Counted from the stretch's first letter, positions 18,872 to 27,811 are shown. The stretch: 56,716 nt of DNA from Actinomycetota bacterium (GCA_005888335.1 VAWY01000061.1:1-56716), one strand, 5' to 3'. The notes: generated by a model from the letters alone, not told the origin. Program-made: numbers and translations.

Positions 18872-19594
18872 GTGTGCGGCCGCTACACCAACTCCCCCAC
18901 CCGCGCTCAGCTCGCCGGTGCCTTCCCGCAGGTCGCCGCGCTCGCCGGCGACGTCGGGTTCGAGCGCTTCAACATCGCGCCGACCGACGAGGTCATCGCG
19001 CTGCGAGCCGGACACGACGGGTGCGAGGCGACCCGCCTGCACTGGGGTCTGATCCCGCACTGGGCCGGCGACCGCCGGATCGCCTCTCGCCTGCTCAACG
19101 CGCGCTCCGAGACGGTCACCTCCAAGCCCGCCTTCCGCGAGCTGGTGCAGCGCGCGGCCTCGCGGTGCCTGGTGCTCGCCGACGGCTACTACGAGTGGCT
19201 CAGGCCCGAGTCGCCCAGGGCGCCCCGGCAGCCGATGCACTACGCGCTCACCGACGGCCGGCCGTTCGCCTTCGCCGGGCTGTGGACGACGTGGCGCGAT
19301 CCCGCCGGCACGCCGGTGCACACGTGCACGATCCTCACGACGGCGGCCAACGCGATCGCCGCGCCCGTCCACGACCGGATGCCGGTCATCCTCGCCGACG
19401 CCGCCCGCTGGGCCGCCTGGCTCGACCCGGCGCTCGACGGCGACGAGATCTGGCCGCTGCTCGCGCCGCTGCCCGATGAGCTGCTGCGCGTCGCGCCGGC
19501 CAACCCGCTCGTCAACTCGGTGCGCAACGAGGGACCGCAGCTGCTCGAGCTGCCCGCCGACGAGCCGATGCTCGCCGCGCCCACGCTGTTCTGA
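18872..19594 (+). CDS. SOS response-associated peptidase / abasic-site shield protein (SRAP, YedK/HMCES family)
   Basis: The 240-aa protein begins GTG-TGC, giving Cys2 of MCGRY, the residue that forms the thiazolidine crosslink with abasic sites in single-stranded DNA after Met removal. This fixes the start. The other active-site elements are present: NIAPTDEV, LNARSET, DGYYEW (Glu) and PVHDRMPV (His). YedK/HMCES proteins protect abasic sites at replication forks. No SOS box is visible. The stop abuts the convergent aldo/keto reductase stop directly. Confidence 0.93.
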   Translation: MCGRYTNSPTRAQLAGAFPQVAALAGDVGFERFNIAPTDEVIALRAGHDGCEATRLHWGLIPHWAGDRRIASRLLNARSETVTSKPAFRELVQRAASRCLVLADGYYEWLRPESPRAPRQPMHYALTDGRPFAFAGLWTTWRDPAGTPVHTCTILTTAANAIAAPVHDRMPVILADAARWAAWLDPALDGDEIWPLLAPLPDELLRVAPANPLVNSVRNEGPQLLELPADEPMLAAPTLF

Positions 19595-20476
19595 TCAGCG
19601 CGGGATGTACGCGAACCTGTCCGGGTTGGGACCGATCCGCCCGGCCTCACCGCGGTCCAGCGCGGCGATCTCGTCCATGTCGCTCGCCGCGAGCTCGAAG
19701 TCGAACAGCTCGAAGTTCTCCTTGATCCGCTCCGGGGTCGTCGACTTCGGAAAGATGACGTTGCCGCGCTGGATGTGCCAGCGCAGGACGACCTGCGCGG
19801 GCGACCTGCCGAGCCTGTCGGCGATCCGGCCGACCACCGGGTCGTCGAGGACCTGGCCCTGGGCGATCGGCGACCACGCCTCGGTGGCGATGCCGTGCGC
19901 CTCGCCGTAGGCGCGGACCTCGTCGTTCAGGAAGTAGGGGTGGAGCTCGATCTGATTGACCGCCGGCACGGCGTCGGTCTCCGCCGCGAGCCGCTCGAGG
20001 TGGTCGACCTGGAAGTTCGAGACACCGATCGACCGGGCGCGACCGTCCCGCTGGAACTCCTCGAGCGTCTTCCACGTCGACACGAAGTCGCCGTCGTAGA
20101 GCGTCGGGAGCGGCCAGTGGATGAGGAACAGATCGACGTCGTCGAAGCCGAGCGCGGACAGCGTGCCGTCGAACGCGGCGCGCGCGTCGTCGGGGCGGTG
20201 GAAGCCGTTGTTGAGCTTGCTCGTGACGAAGACCTCGCCTCGGTCGAGGCCGAAGGCGCGAATCGCCTCGCCGACGCCGCGCTCGTTGCCGTACATCTCC
20301 GCGGTGTCGATATGCCGGTAGCCGACCTCGAGGGCCTTCGTGACGGCTTCGGCGGTGTCGCGGGGAGGGATCTGAAAGACGCCGAAGCCGAGCTGTGGGA
20401 TGGCGTGACCGTCGTTGAGGTCGATGGTCGGCACGGCGGTCGTGCGTTCGCGCGGCTCTTGTCCAGGTGCGTGCAT
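19595..20476 (-). CDS. Aldo/keto reductase
   Basis: The protein of about 293 aa is a (beta/alpha)8 AKR of the AKR5/2,5-diketogluconate-reductase type. It has GYRHIDTAEMYGNE with catalytic Asp and Tyr, TSKL with the Lys, LIHWP with the His, and IGVSNF, VNQIELHP and IFPKSTTPERIKEN for NADPH binding. It reduces a carbonyl or aldehyde. ATG 20476 is used; a GTG at 20482 would add two residues. It is divergent from a cupin gene, 29 bases apart. Confidence 0.93.
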   Translation of the reverse strand: MHAPGQEPRERTTAVPTIDLNDGHAIPQLGFGVFQIPPRDTAEAVTKALEVGYRHIDTAEMYGNERGVGEAIRAFGLDRGEVFVTSKLNNGFHRPDDARAAFDGTLSALGFDDVDLFLIHWPLPTLYDGDFVSTWKTLEEFQRDGRARSIGVSNFQVDHLERLAAETDAVPAVNQIELHPYFLNDEVRAYGEAHGIATEAWSPIAQGQVLDDPVVGRIADRLGRSPAQVVLRWHIQRGNVIFPKSTTPERIKENFELFDFELAASDMDEIAALDRGEAGRIGPNPDRFAYIPR

Positions 20477-20505
20477 GCCCACAGTGTGCTAAGGAGAACC
20501 CGCGG

Positions 20506-20898
20506 ATGCCCGACTACGCCATCGTGAACCTGCTCGCCATCGACGACGCCGTCGGCGGCCGGATCCCCGGCCTGGAAGGTCGGTTCAGCCGCAAGCACCT
20601 CGGGTCCCGCGAGCTCGGCATCAGTCGCTTCACCTACGCGCCGAACGTGCGCAACCCGGGCGGTCACAGCCACCGCGAGCAAGAGGAGGCGTACGTCGTG
20701 GTGGGCGGCTCCGGCCGCGTCCGCCTCGACGACGAGATTCACGACGTTCGGCAGTGGGACGTCATCCGCGTCGCCCCGGAGGTCGTGCGCGCCTTCGAGG
20801 CGGGCCCGGATGGCCTCGACCTCATCGCGGTCGGCGGCCACAAGCCCGAGGGCGGCGACGGCGTGCCCTCGAACAGCCCTTGGCCTGACGCGCGCTAG
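20506..20898 (+). CDS. Single-domain cupin protein
   Basis: The 130-aa cupin has the metal-ligand pattern GGHSHREQEEAYVVVGGSG, but the second motif is weak (the expected His after DVIRVAPEVVRAFEAG is absent), so metal binding may be incomplete. An ideal AAGGAG ribosome site lies nine bases before the ATG. It is small enough to be a binding or sensor protein rather than an enzyme. The 3' end overlaps the convergent phosphoesterase gene by four bases. Confidence 0.85.
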   Translation: MPDYAIVNLLAIDDAVGGRIPGLEGRFSRKHLGSRELGISRFTYAPNVRNPGGHSHREQEEAYVVVGGSGRVRLDDEIHDVRQWDVIRVAPEVVRAFEAGPDGLDLIAVGGHKPEGGDGVPSNSPWPDAR

Positions 20899-21635
20899 CG
20901 GATTTCGTCGAGTGTCCGCGCGCTGAGGACCGAGCCCGGGCGCTCGCCGACGATGTCCGACCCCGGGCGCGCCTCCGCGTCGCGGCGCTTGACCAGCAGC
21001 CACTGCGCCTTCGCGCCCGGCCGCGTGCGCTGGAGGGCGAAGCCACCGCGCAACTTCTCGCCGTGCAGCACGAACACGGCGTGGCCGCGGGCGAGCGCCT
21101 CGGGCCACGGGACGCGTCCGCCCTGCTCGTACGTCCCGCGATCCCAGACGATGACGGCGCCGCCCTCGAGCGGTCCCTCGAAGCTGTTGTGCGACTTCGC
21201 GTGGTCGGGCACCTCGACCGCCAGCCGCTTGACCGCGGGGTCCAGCGAGGGTCCCTTGGGGACCGCCCACGACCGCATGACGCCGTCGACCTCCAGGCGC
21301 AGGTCGAAGTGGTGGGCGGTCGCGGCGTGTTCCTGGACGACGAACTCGCCGGCGCTGACGCCGCGGATCGCGAACTGCTCGTGGCCCTCCACCGCGGCCG
21401 GCTCGACCTCCACCGAAGCGACCGGCGCACGCGGCAAACCGGCGCGGAGGAACGCGACCAGCTCCGCGAGCTGCTGCTCGGGACCCTCGGCGTGAAGCCG
21501 CGCGCTGCCGTCGTCGTCGGTCCGCACCCAGCCCATGAGGCCGAGCTCGCGCGCCCGCCGGGCGATCGCATCGCGCAGAGCGACGCCGCGCCGCTCGGCC
21601 CGCACGACACCGCGAATCGCCGCGCGCGCGGTCAC
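20895..21635 (-). CDS. Acylphosphatase-like domain fused to LigD-type 3'-phosphoesterase domain
   Basis: The 246-aa protein starts with GTG. Residues about 5-90 resemble acylphosphatase: RGVALRD aligns with the phosphate-binding GVGFR loop and GWVRTDDDGSA with the GWVRNxxDGxV turn. The catalytic Asn is replaced by Thr, so acylphosphatase activity is doubtful. Residues about 100-240 are a DNA ligase D 3'-phosphoesterase domain with EFVVQEH, HHFDLRLE, SWAVPKGPSLDP, a His in PDHAKSHNSFEG and VIVWDRGTYE. LigD PE domains trim 3'-phosphate or ribonucleotide ends before end joining. No polymerase, ligase or Ku gene is nearby. The fusion is the unusual point. Confidence 0.82.
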   Translation of the reverse strand: MTARAAIRGVVRAERRGVALRDAIARRARELGLMGWVRTDDDGSARLHAEGPEQQLAELVAFLRAGLPRAPVASVEVEPAAVEGHEQFAIRGVSAGEFVVQEHAATAHHFDLRLEVDGVMRSWAVPKGPSLDPAVKRLAVEVPDHAKSHNSFEGPLEGGAVIVWDRGTYEQGGRVPWPEALARGHAVFVLHGEKLRGGFALQRTRPGAKAQWLLVKRRDAEARPGSDIVGERPGSVLSARTLDEIR

Positions 21636-21746
21636 GCGCGCCCGCCGCTCCCGAATCCAGCGCTACGGCGCCACTGCACGCCCGCATCCTGACGCCGGCG
21701 ATCCCGGCGCGCAGCTCGACAGCAGCTCACCGGTAGGTTCGGGCGC

Positions 21747-22256
21747 GTGGCTGAGGGCGTGATCTCGATCGACGACCCGCGCGCCGACGACGTCCGCGAG
21801 CTGCTGGAGCGCCATCTCGCCTACGCCCACGCGACCACGCCACGCGAGGACATGCATGCGCTCGACGTTGACGCGCTCGGCGACCCTTCCGTGACGTTCT
21901 TCAGCCTCCGCGCCGACGGCGAGCTGCTCGGCGTCGCGGCGCTCAAGCGGCTCGATCGCGACCACGCGGAGATCAAGTCCATGCACACCGCCCACGCGGC
22001 ACGCGGTCAGGGCGTCGCCCGGGCGCTGGTCGATCACCTCGTCGCTGTCGCGCGCGAGCGCGGCTATCGCAGACTCAGCCTCGAGACCGGCTCCGGACCG
22101 GCGTTCGCGGCGGCCCGGAGCCTCTACGCGAGCGCCGGGTTCACGCCGTGCGAACCGTTCGCCGGCTACGGCCCGAGCCTCAACAGCGCATACATGACGC
22201 TGTCCCTTGACGGCTCGGGCTCATCTCCGTTCACGGGGGAGGAACTTGACCTCTAG
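21747..22256 (+). CDS. GNAT-family N-acetyltransferase
   Basis: The 169-aa protein has the GNAT core: LLGVAALKRLD (beta4), AEIKSMHTAHAARGQGVARALVDHL (motif A, acetyl-CoA pyrophosphate loop RGQGVA) and LSLETGSGPAFAAARSLYASAGF (motif B). The overall pattern resembles the YsnE/PaiA-like acetyltransferases. The start is GTG 21747. The acceptor is unknown. It is the last typical high-G+C gene before a region with lower G+C. Confidence 0.88.
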   Translation: MAEGVISIDDPRADDVRELLERHLAYAHATTPREDMHALDVDALGDPSVTFFSLRADGELLGVAALKRLDRDHAEIKSMHTAHAARGQGVARALVDHLVAVARERGYRRLSLETGSGPAFAAARSLYASAGFTPCEPFAGYGPSLNSAYMTLSLDGSGSSPFTGEELDL

Positions 22257-22300
22257 CGTCTGACGTTCAACCGGTCTAGTGTCGTCGCTGAGGTCCGGTC

Positions 22301-23531
22301 ATGAAGCGCAGACGAGCCGAATTCGTCATCGGCTATTTCGCGCTGCTTCTCACGTTTGCTGCTCCTGCGAGCGCGCAGTTGACGGTGAAGAACGCGAATC
22401 CGGTGTCTGGCACCGCGGGTGCGATGCTGTTCGACTCAAACCCGCAGCTTTGGACTCTGCCCACCGTCGTCCGCTTCATGGACGACAGCACCTTCGGTGT
22501 CTGCCGCCCAGAGAACTACAGGATCACGATAACTTGGGATGCTGCCTCGGGCTCGCTTGTGGACGAGGCGAAGATCTACAGGACCCTTCAACCGTCCCCC
22601 GTAGAGCCGCGGTGCGAGTACAGCGCGCACGCGCCTGGCCCTCCTGTCCCGGCGGCCCAGCAGCCTCCCGGCGGCCGGGACTACGCCTATACGGAGTCAA
22701 GGGATTACAACTACGCGATCCAGGTGTGTCGCATCAGCCCGCCCGCGTGCGCGCCGGCTGTGACAAATACCGCGCACATCGGGGATGCTCCCTACACGGG
22801 CATGGTTGTCCCGAACCTACTAACCACCAGCACGCGGTCGTTCACTGGCGTGGTGGCTTTGATCAGCGACAAGAACTGGTACGCGAAGCCCGACGCCTTC
22901 AGAGCGAGTATCAACTGGGGCGATAAGACCGGTTCGATCCCCGCGGAGCGGATTGACGCGGTCAACGGGGCTTTTGCCGTCACGGGCAGCCACACTTACG
23001 AGAGCAACGCGATTCCGGGCTCGGCACGCGCTCGTCAGAGTAGCGAAAACCAGCCCTTTACTGTGACGGTGACCGTCGGCCCAGCAACCGCGGCCACAAC
23101 GCGCTCTGGGCGGCCCCGAGCGGCCACAGAGCAGATATTCCAGGGACCCATCACGGTAGCTCCGCCGCCCGTTGCCGATGAAGCTCGCGGTTGTGGGCAC
23201 GCGCCGACTGGACTTGATTGCCACGCAGGGTCTCAAGCTCACCCTCGGCGACGTCCCCTACGAGCTCCAGTACGGTGTGATCCTCAAATTGATAGGTCCG
23301 GATCGGAAGAGTGTCGCCAGCACCGTCTTGCCGCTTCGGCCACACCCAGGGCCTGCGAGCGTCACGGTCCCTCGCACGTGGAAATTGAAACCCGCCATCT
23401 TGTGCCGGATTAAGCCGGGAGAGTTGTACGCGCTCGTCGTGCCGCAGCGGCCCGGGTTTGGTGGGACGCCGAAGAGCGGGGTCCTGTTCCAGGGGCCTAA
23501 GCCGACGAAGTGCGGGCGGACTGCCGGATAA
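22301..23531 (+). CDS. Secreted protein with PKD-like domain, frame change near 23170
   Basis: The protein has a Sec signal peptide (residues 1-25, ending PASAQ) and mature extracellular domains. FRASINWGDKTGS followed by GAFAVTGSHTYES and FTVTVTV (about 200-260) is the PKD/Ig-like pattern of bacterial surface proteins. The first frame reads to 23413, but after about PITVAPPP (23165) it turns Arg/His-rich and out of character. A second frame (from about 23160 to 23531) reads sensibly: KLAVVGTRRLDLIATQGLKL and onward, ending KCGRTAG. Removing one base near 23170 joins them into about 409 aa. Base composition is visibly lower in G+C than neighbours. Function unknown; it overlaps the convergent metallopeptidase by 35 bases. 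Confidence 0.65.
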
Positions 23532-24054
23532 GCGCGCAGACTGCGGCGTGCTGCCGCGGCGTCGGCGCATAGTCATAGTTGCCGGCGATGTAGGTACGCG
23601 CGATTCTCCGGTGCCGTGCGCACAGGGAGTATCCCTCGGCAAACCACTCGTCCGGTGGTGACGAACTCGCGTCGGCGACCCAGGCGCCGGGACGGCGCAT
23701 GATCGACTGGAACGACTGACGCTCGTCGTCGGACAGCGTGGTCGCATCGAAGATGTGACCGAGCTCGTGGAAGAACCCCCGGTAGTCCTGCGCTCCGTCC
23801 CCGAGGTAGATCGTCCGGGTCGCCTTGTCCGCGCAGCCAGACGCCCACGCGGGACCGCCAGGACAGCCCGCAAAGGCCAGGGTTACTGTTCCGGCAGGCG
23901 TGGGCACCGGGGCGCGGTCGACCCACGACTGGAAGGGCTGCGGACTCAGGGTGCCGTCGGAGAGTTGCAGGGTCGTCGCCGCCGCAGGAGCGGCGAGCGC
24001 GAACGACGACGCGAGAACAGCAAGAATCAGCCTCCGCGCAGGCAAAAATGGCAT
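23497..24054 (-). CDS. Small secreted HExxH putative zinc metallopeptidase
   Basis: The 185-aa protein has a signal peptide (about residues 1-26, hydrophobic core LILAVLASSFALAAPAAA). The mature part holds FFHELGHIFDA, an HExxH zinc motif, and about 40 residues later DEWFAEGYSLCA, whose Glu could be the third ligand as in gluzincins. Four Cys could form disulfides outside the cell. I cannot assign a named family. An AAGGA ribosome site lies in the loop of a 5-bp hairpin just upstream of the ATG. It converges on and overlaps the PKD-like gene; both share lower G+C, which suggests joint acquisition. Confidence 0.72.
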   Translation of the reverse strand: MPFLPARRLILAVLASSFALAAPAAATTLQLSDGTLSPQPFQSWVDRAPVPTPAGTVTLAFAGCPGGPAWASGCADKATRTIYLGDGAQDYRGFFHELGHIFDATTLSDDERQSFQSIMRRPGAWVADASSSPPDEWFAEGYSLCARHRRIARTYIAGNYDYAPTPRQHAAVCALIRQSARTSSA

Positions 24055-24055
24055 A

Positions 24056-24071
24056 CGAGGGTCCTTCCTCG
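24056..24071 (-). promoter_or_regulatory. Hairpin presenting the ribosome binding site of the metallopeptidase
   Basis: On the minus strand, CGAGG and CCTCG form a 5-bp stem with the loop AAGGAC, one base before the ATG at 24054. The AAGGA Shine-Dalgarno is therefore in the loop. The stem is short and may be fortuitous. Confidence 0.3.
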
Positions 24072-24194
24072 ATGGGCAGGCAAGCGGACCGGAGGGCGGC
24101 GAGGTCGTCGTACCCCAGGACCCGAGCCGTGCAAACGCGATCCGCCGGCTGCGGTCGGTCGGCCCGAAGCGCTCGCCGCGCCGGGCTCAGCGGC

Positions 24195-25388
24195 TCAGAC
24201 GACCGTCACCTGCGTGCGTGCGAAGCCGAGCTTCTCGCCGGAGATCCAGTGGTGAAAGGCGAACTCGACGGGGTAGACGCCGGGGGTCGTCGGTTGGACG
24301 ATCAGCCCGTAGCGCTCGGCCGGCCCGATCTCCTTCCGCGGGTTCCCGGGCTGCCAGTCGTCCCACCCGAGCGGCTGCGGGGCATGATCCAAGCCAAGCC
24401 CCGTGAGGCTGATCCCGTCGCGGAGTCCCCGCCCGTCGGCTTCGACGACCATTGTGGAGGCGCCCAGGGCGCCGAGGTCGACGCGAACGGGGTGGTACGT
24501 GCTCTCGATGAGGCGGATGTAGGCGGTCTCGCCGACCGGCATGGTGAGGGCGACCGGCTGCTCGGCGTCGCCGAGGATCGGTGACCCGTCGGGGTGCTGG
24601 GGGTGCTTGCCGAGGAGGAAGTACTTGGGCTCGAAGCGGTTCAGGCCCGCATCCTCGAGGCAGAACCCGGCGAGGTGGTGCAGCGTGTGCCAGCGCGGGT
24701 CGATCGCGTAGGGGACCCAGAAGCGCTCGAACTCGGGCTTGTAACGCCAGGGAGCGTCCTCGAAGGGCTTCTTGCCGTCCGGGTGGGGCTCCGGTTCGTA
24801 GGGATCGATGACCAGCGCGCCGAAGAGTCCCATTTGAACATGCAGCGTCGTATTGACGTGACAGTGATAGAAGAAGGTTCCGGCGTTGGCGACGTGAGGC
24901 CGCCACTGGTAGGTGTAATTTCCGAGAACCTCGAAGGACGTGTGACCCACACCGTCGTTGTCCATGTCGGGCTCGAGCCCGTGGTGGTGGATCGTGTGGC
25001 GGTTCTTGGCTGAGCTGAGCGTCACCTGAACGAGGTCGCCGGCCATCACCCGGATCGGCGACGACGGGAGCGTCTTGACGCCGTTCTCGTCCTCGAAGCC
25101 CCAGTGGCGGATCTCAACGCCGTCGGGCATGACGAGCTTGCCGCTGACGAAGACCTTGCGCTCGAACCTGCGCAGCTCGCCGATCCCGGGCTGCATTCCG
25201 GGCGCCTGGAAGTTCGGGTCGCTCCGCTTCGCCTCCCAGTCGGCCTGGTCGGTGACCAGCCCGAACGTCTCGATGTGTCCGACTTGCGGCGGGAACATCA
25301 GGGTGTACTGCGCCTCGTTGAGGACGCAGTTGAAGACGTTGTGCTGGTTGGGTGTCTTCAGGGTTCCCGTCACGGGGTTCTGCGCCAT
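24195..25388 (-). CDS. Multicopper oxidase-like cupredoxin protein (second gene of pair)
   Basis: The 397-aa protein has cupredoxin folds with copper-ligand blocks HTIHHHGLEPDMDNDG (about residues 130-146) and FFYHCHVNTTLHVQMG (about 172-187), the latter with the Cys, His and Met of a type 1 site. It has no signal peptide of its own (MAQNPVTG), although its partner has a Tat signal, which suggests co-export or a cytoplasmic form. The ATG follows the partner stop by two bases. Length is shorter than three-domain laccases. The partner carries another HxxHxHG and HCH set, so the two may form one enzyme. Confidence 0.78.
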   Translation of the reverse strand: MAQNPVTGTLKTPNQHNVFNCVLNEAQYTLMFPPQVGHIETFGLVTDQADWEAKRSDPNFQAPGMQPGIGELRRFERKVFVSGKLVMPDGVEIRHWGFEDENGVKTLPSSPIRVMAGDLVQVTLSSAKNRHTIHHHGLEPDMDNDGVGHTSFEVLGNYTYQWRPHVANAGTFFYHCHVNTTLHVQMGLFGALVIDPYEPEPHPDGKKPFEDAPWRYKPEFERFWVPYAIDPRWHTLHHLAGFCLEDAGLNRFEPKYFLLGKHPQHPDGSPILGDAEQPVALTMPVGETAYIRLIESTYHPVRVDLGALGASTMVVEADGRGLRDGISLTGLGLDHAPQPLGWDDWQPGNPRKEIGPAERYGLIVQPTTPGVYPVEFAFHHWISGEKLGFARTQVTVV

Positions 25389-25390
25389 CG

Positions 25391-26825
25391 TCAGCCCTTT
25401 CCGCCGGAGCCGCTGCTGCTGTCACCGGAGCCGCCGTTGCTGCCGCCCGAGGCGCCGTCGCCCGAGCCGCTCTGGCCCTGGCCGTCGCTGCTGCCGCTGC
25501 CGTGCCCGCTGTTGCCCACGCGCTGGTCGATCGCCGCCTGGACCTGATCGTCGGGCACGCGCCGCTGACCGTCGCGGCGCTCGTCGGCCAGGCGCTGGCG
25601 CACCGCGATCGCGGTCTGCTGGTTGTTCACGAGGTGCCAGTCGGTCAGCATGCCGAACGGGTACGAGCCGCCCGCCGCCGTCTGCGACATCTCGGCGTGG
25701 CAGTGCATCGGGAAGTGCTGCTCGGCCACCTTGGGGTGCAGGTCGTTGAGTGGCGGGAACGCCTCGAACCCCGTGTGAGCCGGCAGGATCACGTCCACGG
25801 TCTGCAGCGCCTTGATCCGCACCACGTCCTTCTCGAAGGCTCGGATCTTCCCGTCCTTTGGGCTCGCGCCTTCGGGAACCGCGTTGCGCTGGACCGGGAA
25901 GACGTGGTTGCCGTGCCAGTGCAGGGCGTGCGTGGCCACGCCGGTGTTGATGCAGCGGATGAGCACCCCGGCGAACGGCTCGCCCTCGTGGTGCAGCGGG
26001 ATGACCGGGATCGTCAGCTGCTCGTTGCGCGTGGCCTCGACGCCGGTCTCGCCGTTGATCAGGAAGTAGCGCGGCGTGATCTTCGTCAGCGGGTAGCCGA
26101 TCTTGCCGTTGCGCCGCTGCACGCGCGCGAGCTCGCCGAGGACGGGATCGACGTCCGAGAGGACCCACGTGTGCTGGCTGCGCAGCTCGGTGAGGATCTC
26201 CAGCCGGTCGGGAGCCGGGTCGTAGGGCCGCAGCTGCCCGGCCGCATTCCTTGGCAGGACGATGAACGCGCCGTACATGCCGAGCAGGCGGTTGTTGCGG
26301 TCCGCGTCGCGGTACATGTAGGTGCCCGCCTGGGGGGCGGTGAACTTGAGGGTCCGGATCCGGCGACAGGTCATCCGCATCGACGCGCGCGATCAGGAAG
26401 GTGTGCTCGCGCGGCGTGCTGTTGCTCACCATGATCAGCACGTCGTCCTCCGCGAAGACGTCGCGCCCCTTGATGCCCGGGCCCGTGTTGCCGATCGGCG
26501 GGCCGGGGATCGACGGCACGTCCTTGATGGCGTCCGTCGCGCGGAAGCCGCGGAAGAACACCGGCGTGCCGTCCTCCATCGTCACGTCGCCCTCGGTGAT
26601 CGTCAGGAAGAACGGCTCCGGCTCCGCACGCGCCGGCAGTACACGGGACAGACCTACGACGGCGACCGAGCTCGCGGCGCCGATCTGGATGAAGCCGCGT
26701 CGGGTCGTGCCGCGGGCCGGGGCCTCACCATCGCCTGGAGCGGCGGGTGGCGTCGCCCGGCGCCTGAGCCAGAGCGAGGCGCGGCGGATCCGACGCCGCG
26801 TCCCTTCAGCGATCCTCCTCGTCAC
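25391..26825 (-). pseudogene. Tat-exported multicopper oxidase, frameshifted near 26360
   Basis: The start GTG at 26825 has an excellent AGGAGG eight bases upstream. The N-terminus has a Tat signal (TTRRGFIQIG, then a hydrophobic run ending LPARA). The first frame continues to REHTFLIARVDADDLSP; the second resumes at RTLKFTAPQAGTYMYRD and runs to the stop. Removing one base near 26360 restores continuity. The C-terminal domain has HALHWHGNHV and MHCHAEMS; the residue expected to be the type 1 His after HCH is Ser. The last 45 residues are a Gly/Ser-rich disordered tail. It may be a real pseudogene or a sequence error. Confidence 0.8.
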
Positions 26826-26986
26826 CTGTTCGGCCTCCTGCGAACGGTCATGCAGCGGTCTGATTCCGGGTGGCGTGGCGTCGCGACGGTAAGCCGCGCC
26901 ACTCAACAGGCGCTCAACGACCTTGCCCGCCGGGTCGCGTCCGCCCGTGCGCGGGAACGCCGCTGCCGACCCGTAGAGTCAGGTCG

Positions 26987-27799
26987 ATGAGCAGCCAACG
27001 CGTCCGCATCGACGTCGCCGATCACGTCGCCGACGTCGCCCTGACCCGCCCCGACAAGCACAACGCGCTCGACGCCGCGATGTTCGAGGGCATCGTCGCC
27101 GCGGCGGAGGAGGTCGCCGCCACGCCCGGCGTGCGGGCCGTCGTCCTTCACGGCGAGGGGCCGAGCTTCTGCTCGGGGCTGGACGTGGCGTCGCTCATGA
27201 GCGGGCCGCTCGACGACCTCCTCGACCGCGGCGGCCGGCGCTCCAACCTCTTCCAGCGCACGTGCACGGACTGGATCGACCTGCCGGTCCCGGTCATCGC
27301 CGCGATCCACGGCAACTGCTTCGGCGGCGGGCTGCAGATCGCGCTCGGCGCCGACATCCGGATCGCCACCCCCGACGCGCGGCTGTGCATCATGGAGAGC
27401 AAGTGGGGCCTGGTGCCCGACATGGGCATCACCTCCACGCTGCCCCGGCTGGTGCGACTCGACGTCGCCAAGGAGCTCACCTACACCGCGCGCGTGCTCT
27501 CGGGCGCCGAGGCCGCCGAGCTGGGCCTCGTCACGCACGTCGCCGACGACCCGCTGGCCGCCGCGCGCGAGCTCGCGGCGCAGATCGCCGGCCGCTCCCC
27601 CGACGCGGTGCGCGCGGCCAAGCGCCTGTACGACACCTCGTGGCACGGGCCCGTCGAGGAGGGCCTGCTGTTGGAGACCGAGCTCCAGCGCGCCTTGATC
27701 GGCTCGCCCAACCAGCTCGCCGCGGTTCAGGCCGGCATGACCGCCCAGCCGGCGCGGTTCACCGACGCCGAGCAGGCCGCGCCGCGATCTCCCGCTTAG
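26987..27799 (+). CDS. Enoyl-CoA hydratase/isomerase (crotonase) family protein
   Basis: The 270-aa crotonase has the oxyanion-hole segments FCSGLDV and GNCFGGGLQIAL and a Glu in ESKWGLVPDMGI at the second catalytic position. The first catalytic Glu of true hydratases is not obvious, so isomerase or other crotonase chemistry is possible. There is no signal peptide. ATG 26987 gives the standard family length. It is divergent from the multicopper oxidase pair and monocistronic by appearance. Confidence 0.9.
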   Translation: MSSQRVRIDVADHVADVALTRPDKHNALDAAMFEGIVAAAEEVAATPGVRAVVLHGEGPSFCSGLDVASLMSGPLDDLLDRGGRRSNLFQRTCTDWIDLPVPVIAAIHGNCFGGGLQIALGADIRIATPDARLCIMESKWGLVPDMGITSTLPRLVRLDVAKELTYTARVLSGAEAAELGLVTHVADDPLAAARELAAQIAGRSPDAVRAAKRLYDTSWHGPVEEGLLLETELQRALIGSPNQLAAVQAGMTAQPARFTDAEQAAPRSPA

Positions 27800-27811
27800 G
27801 CTGGATCAGGC

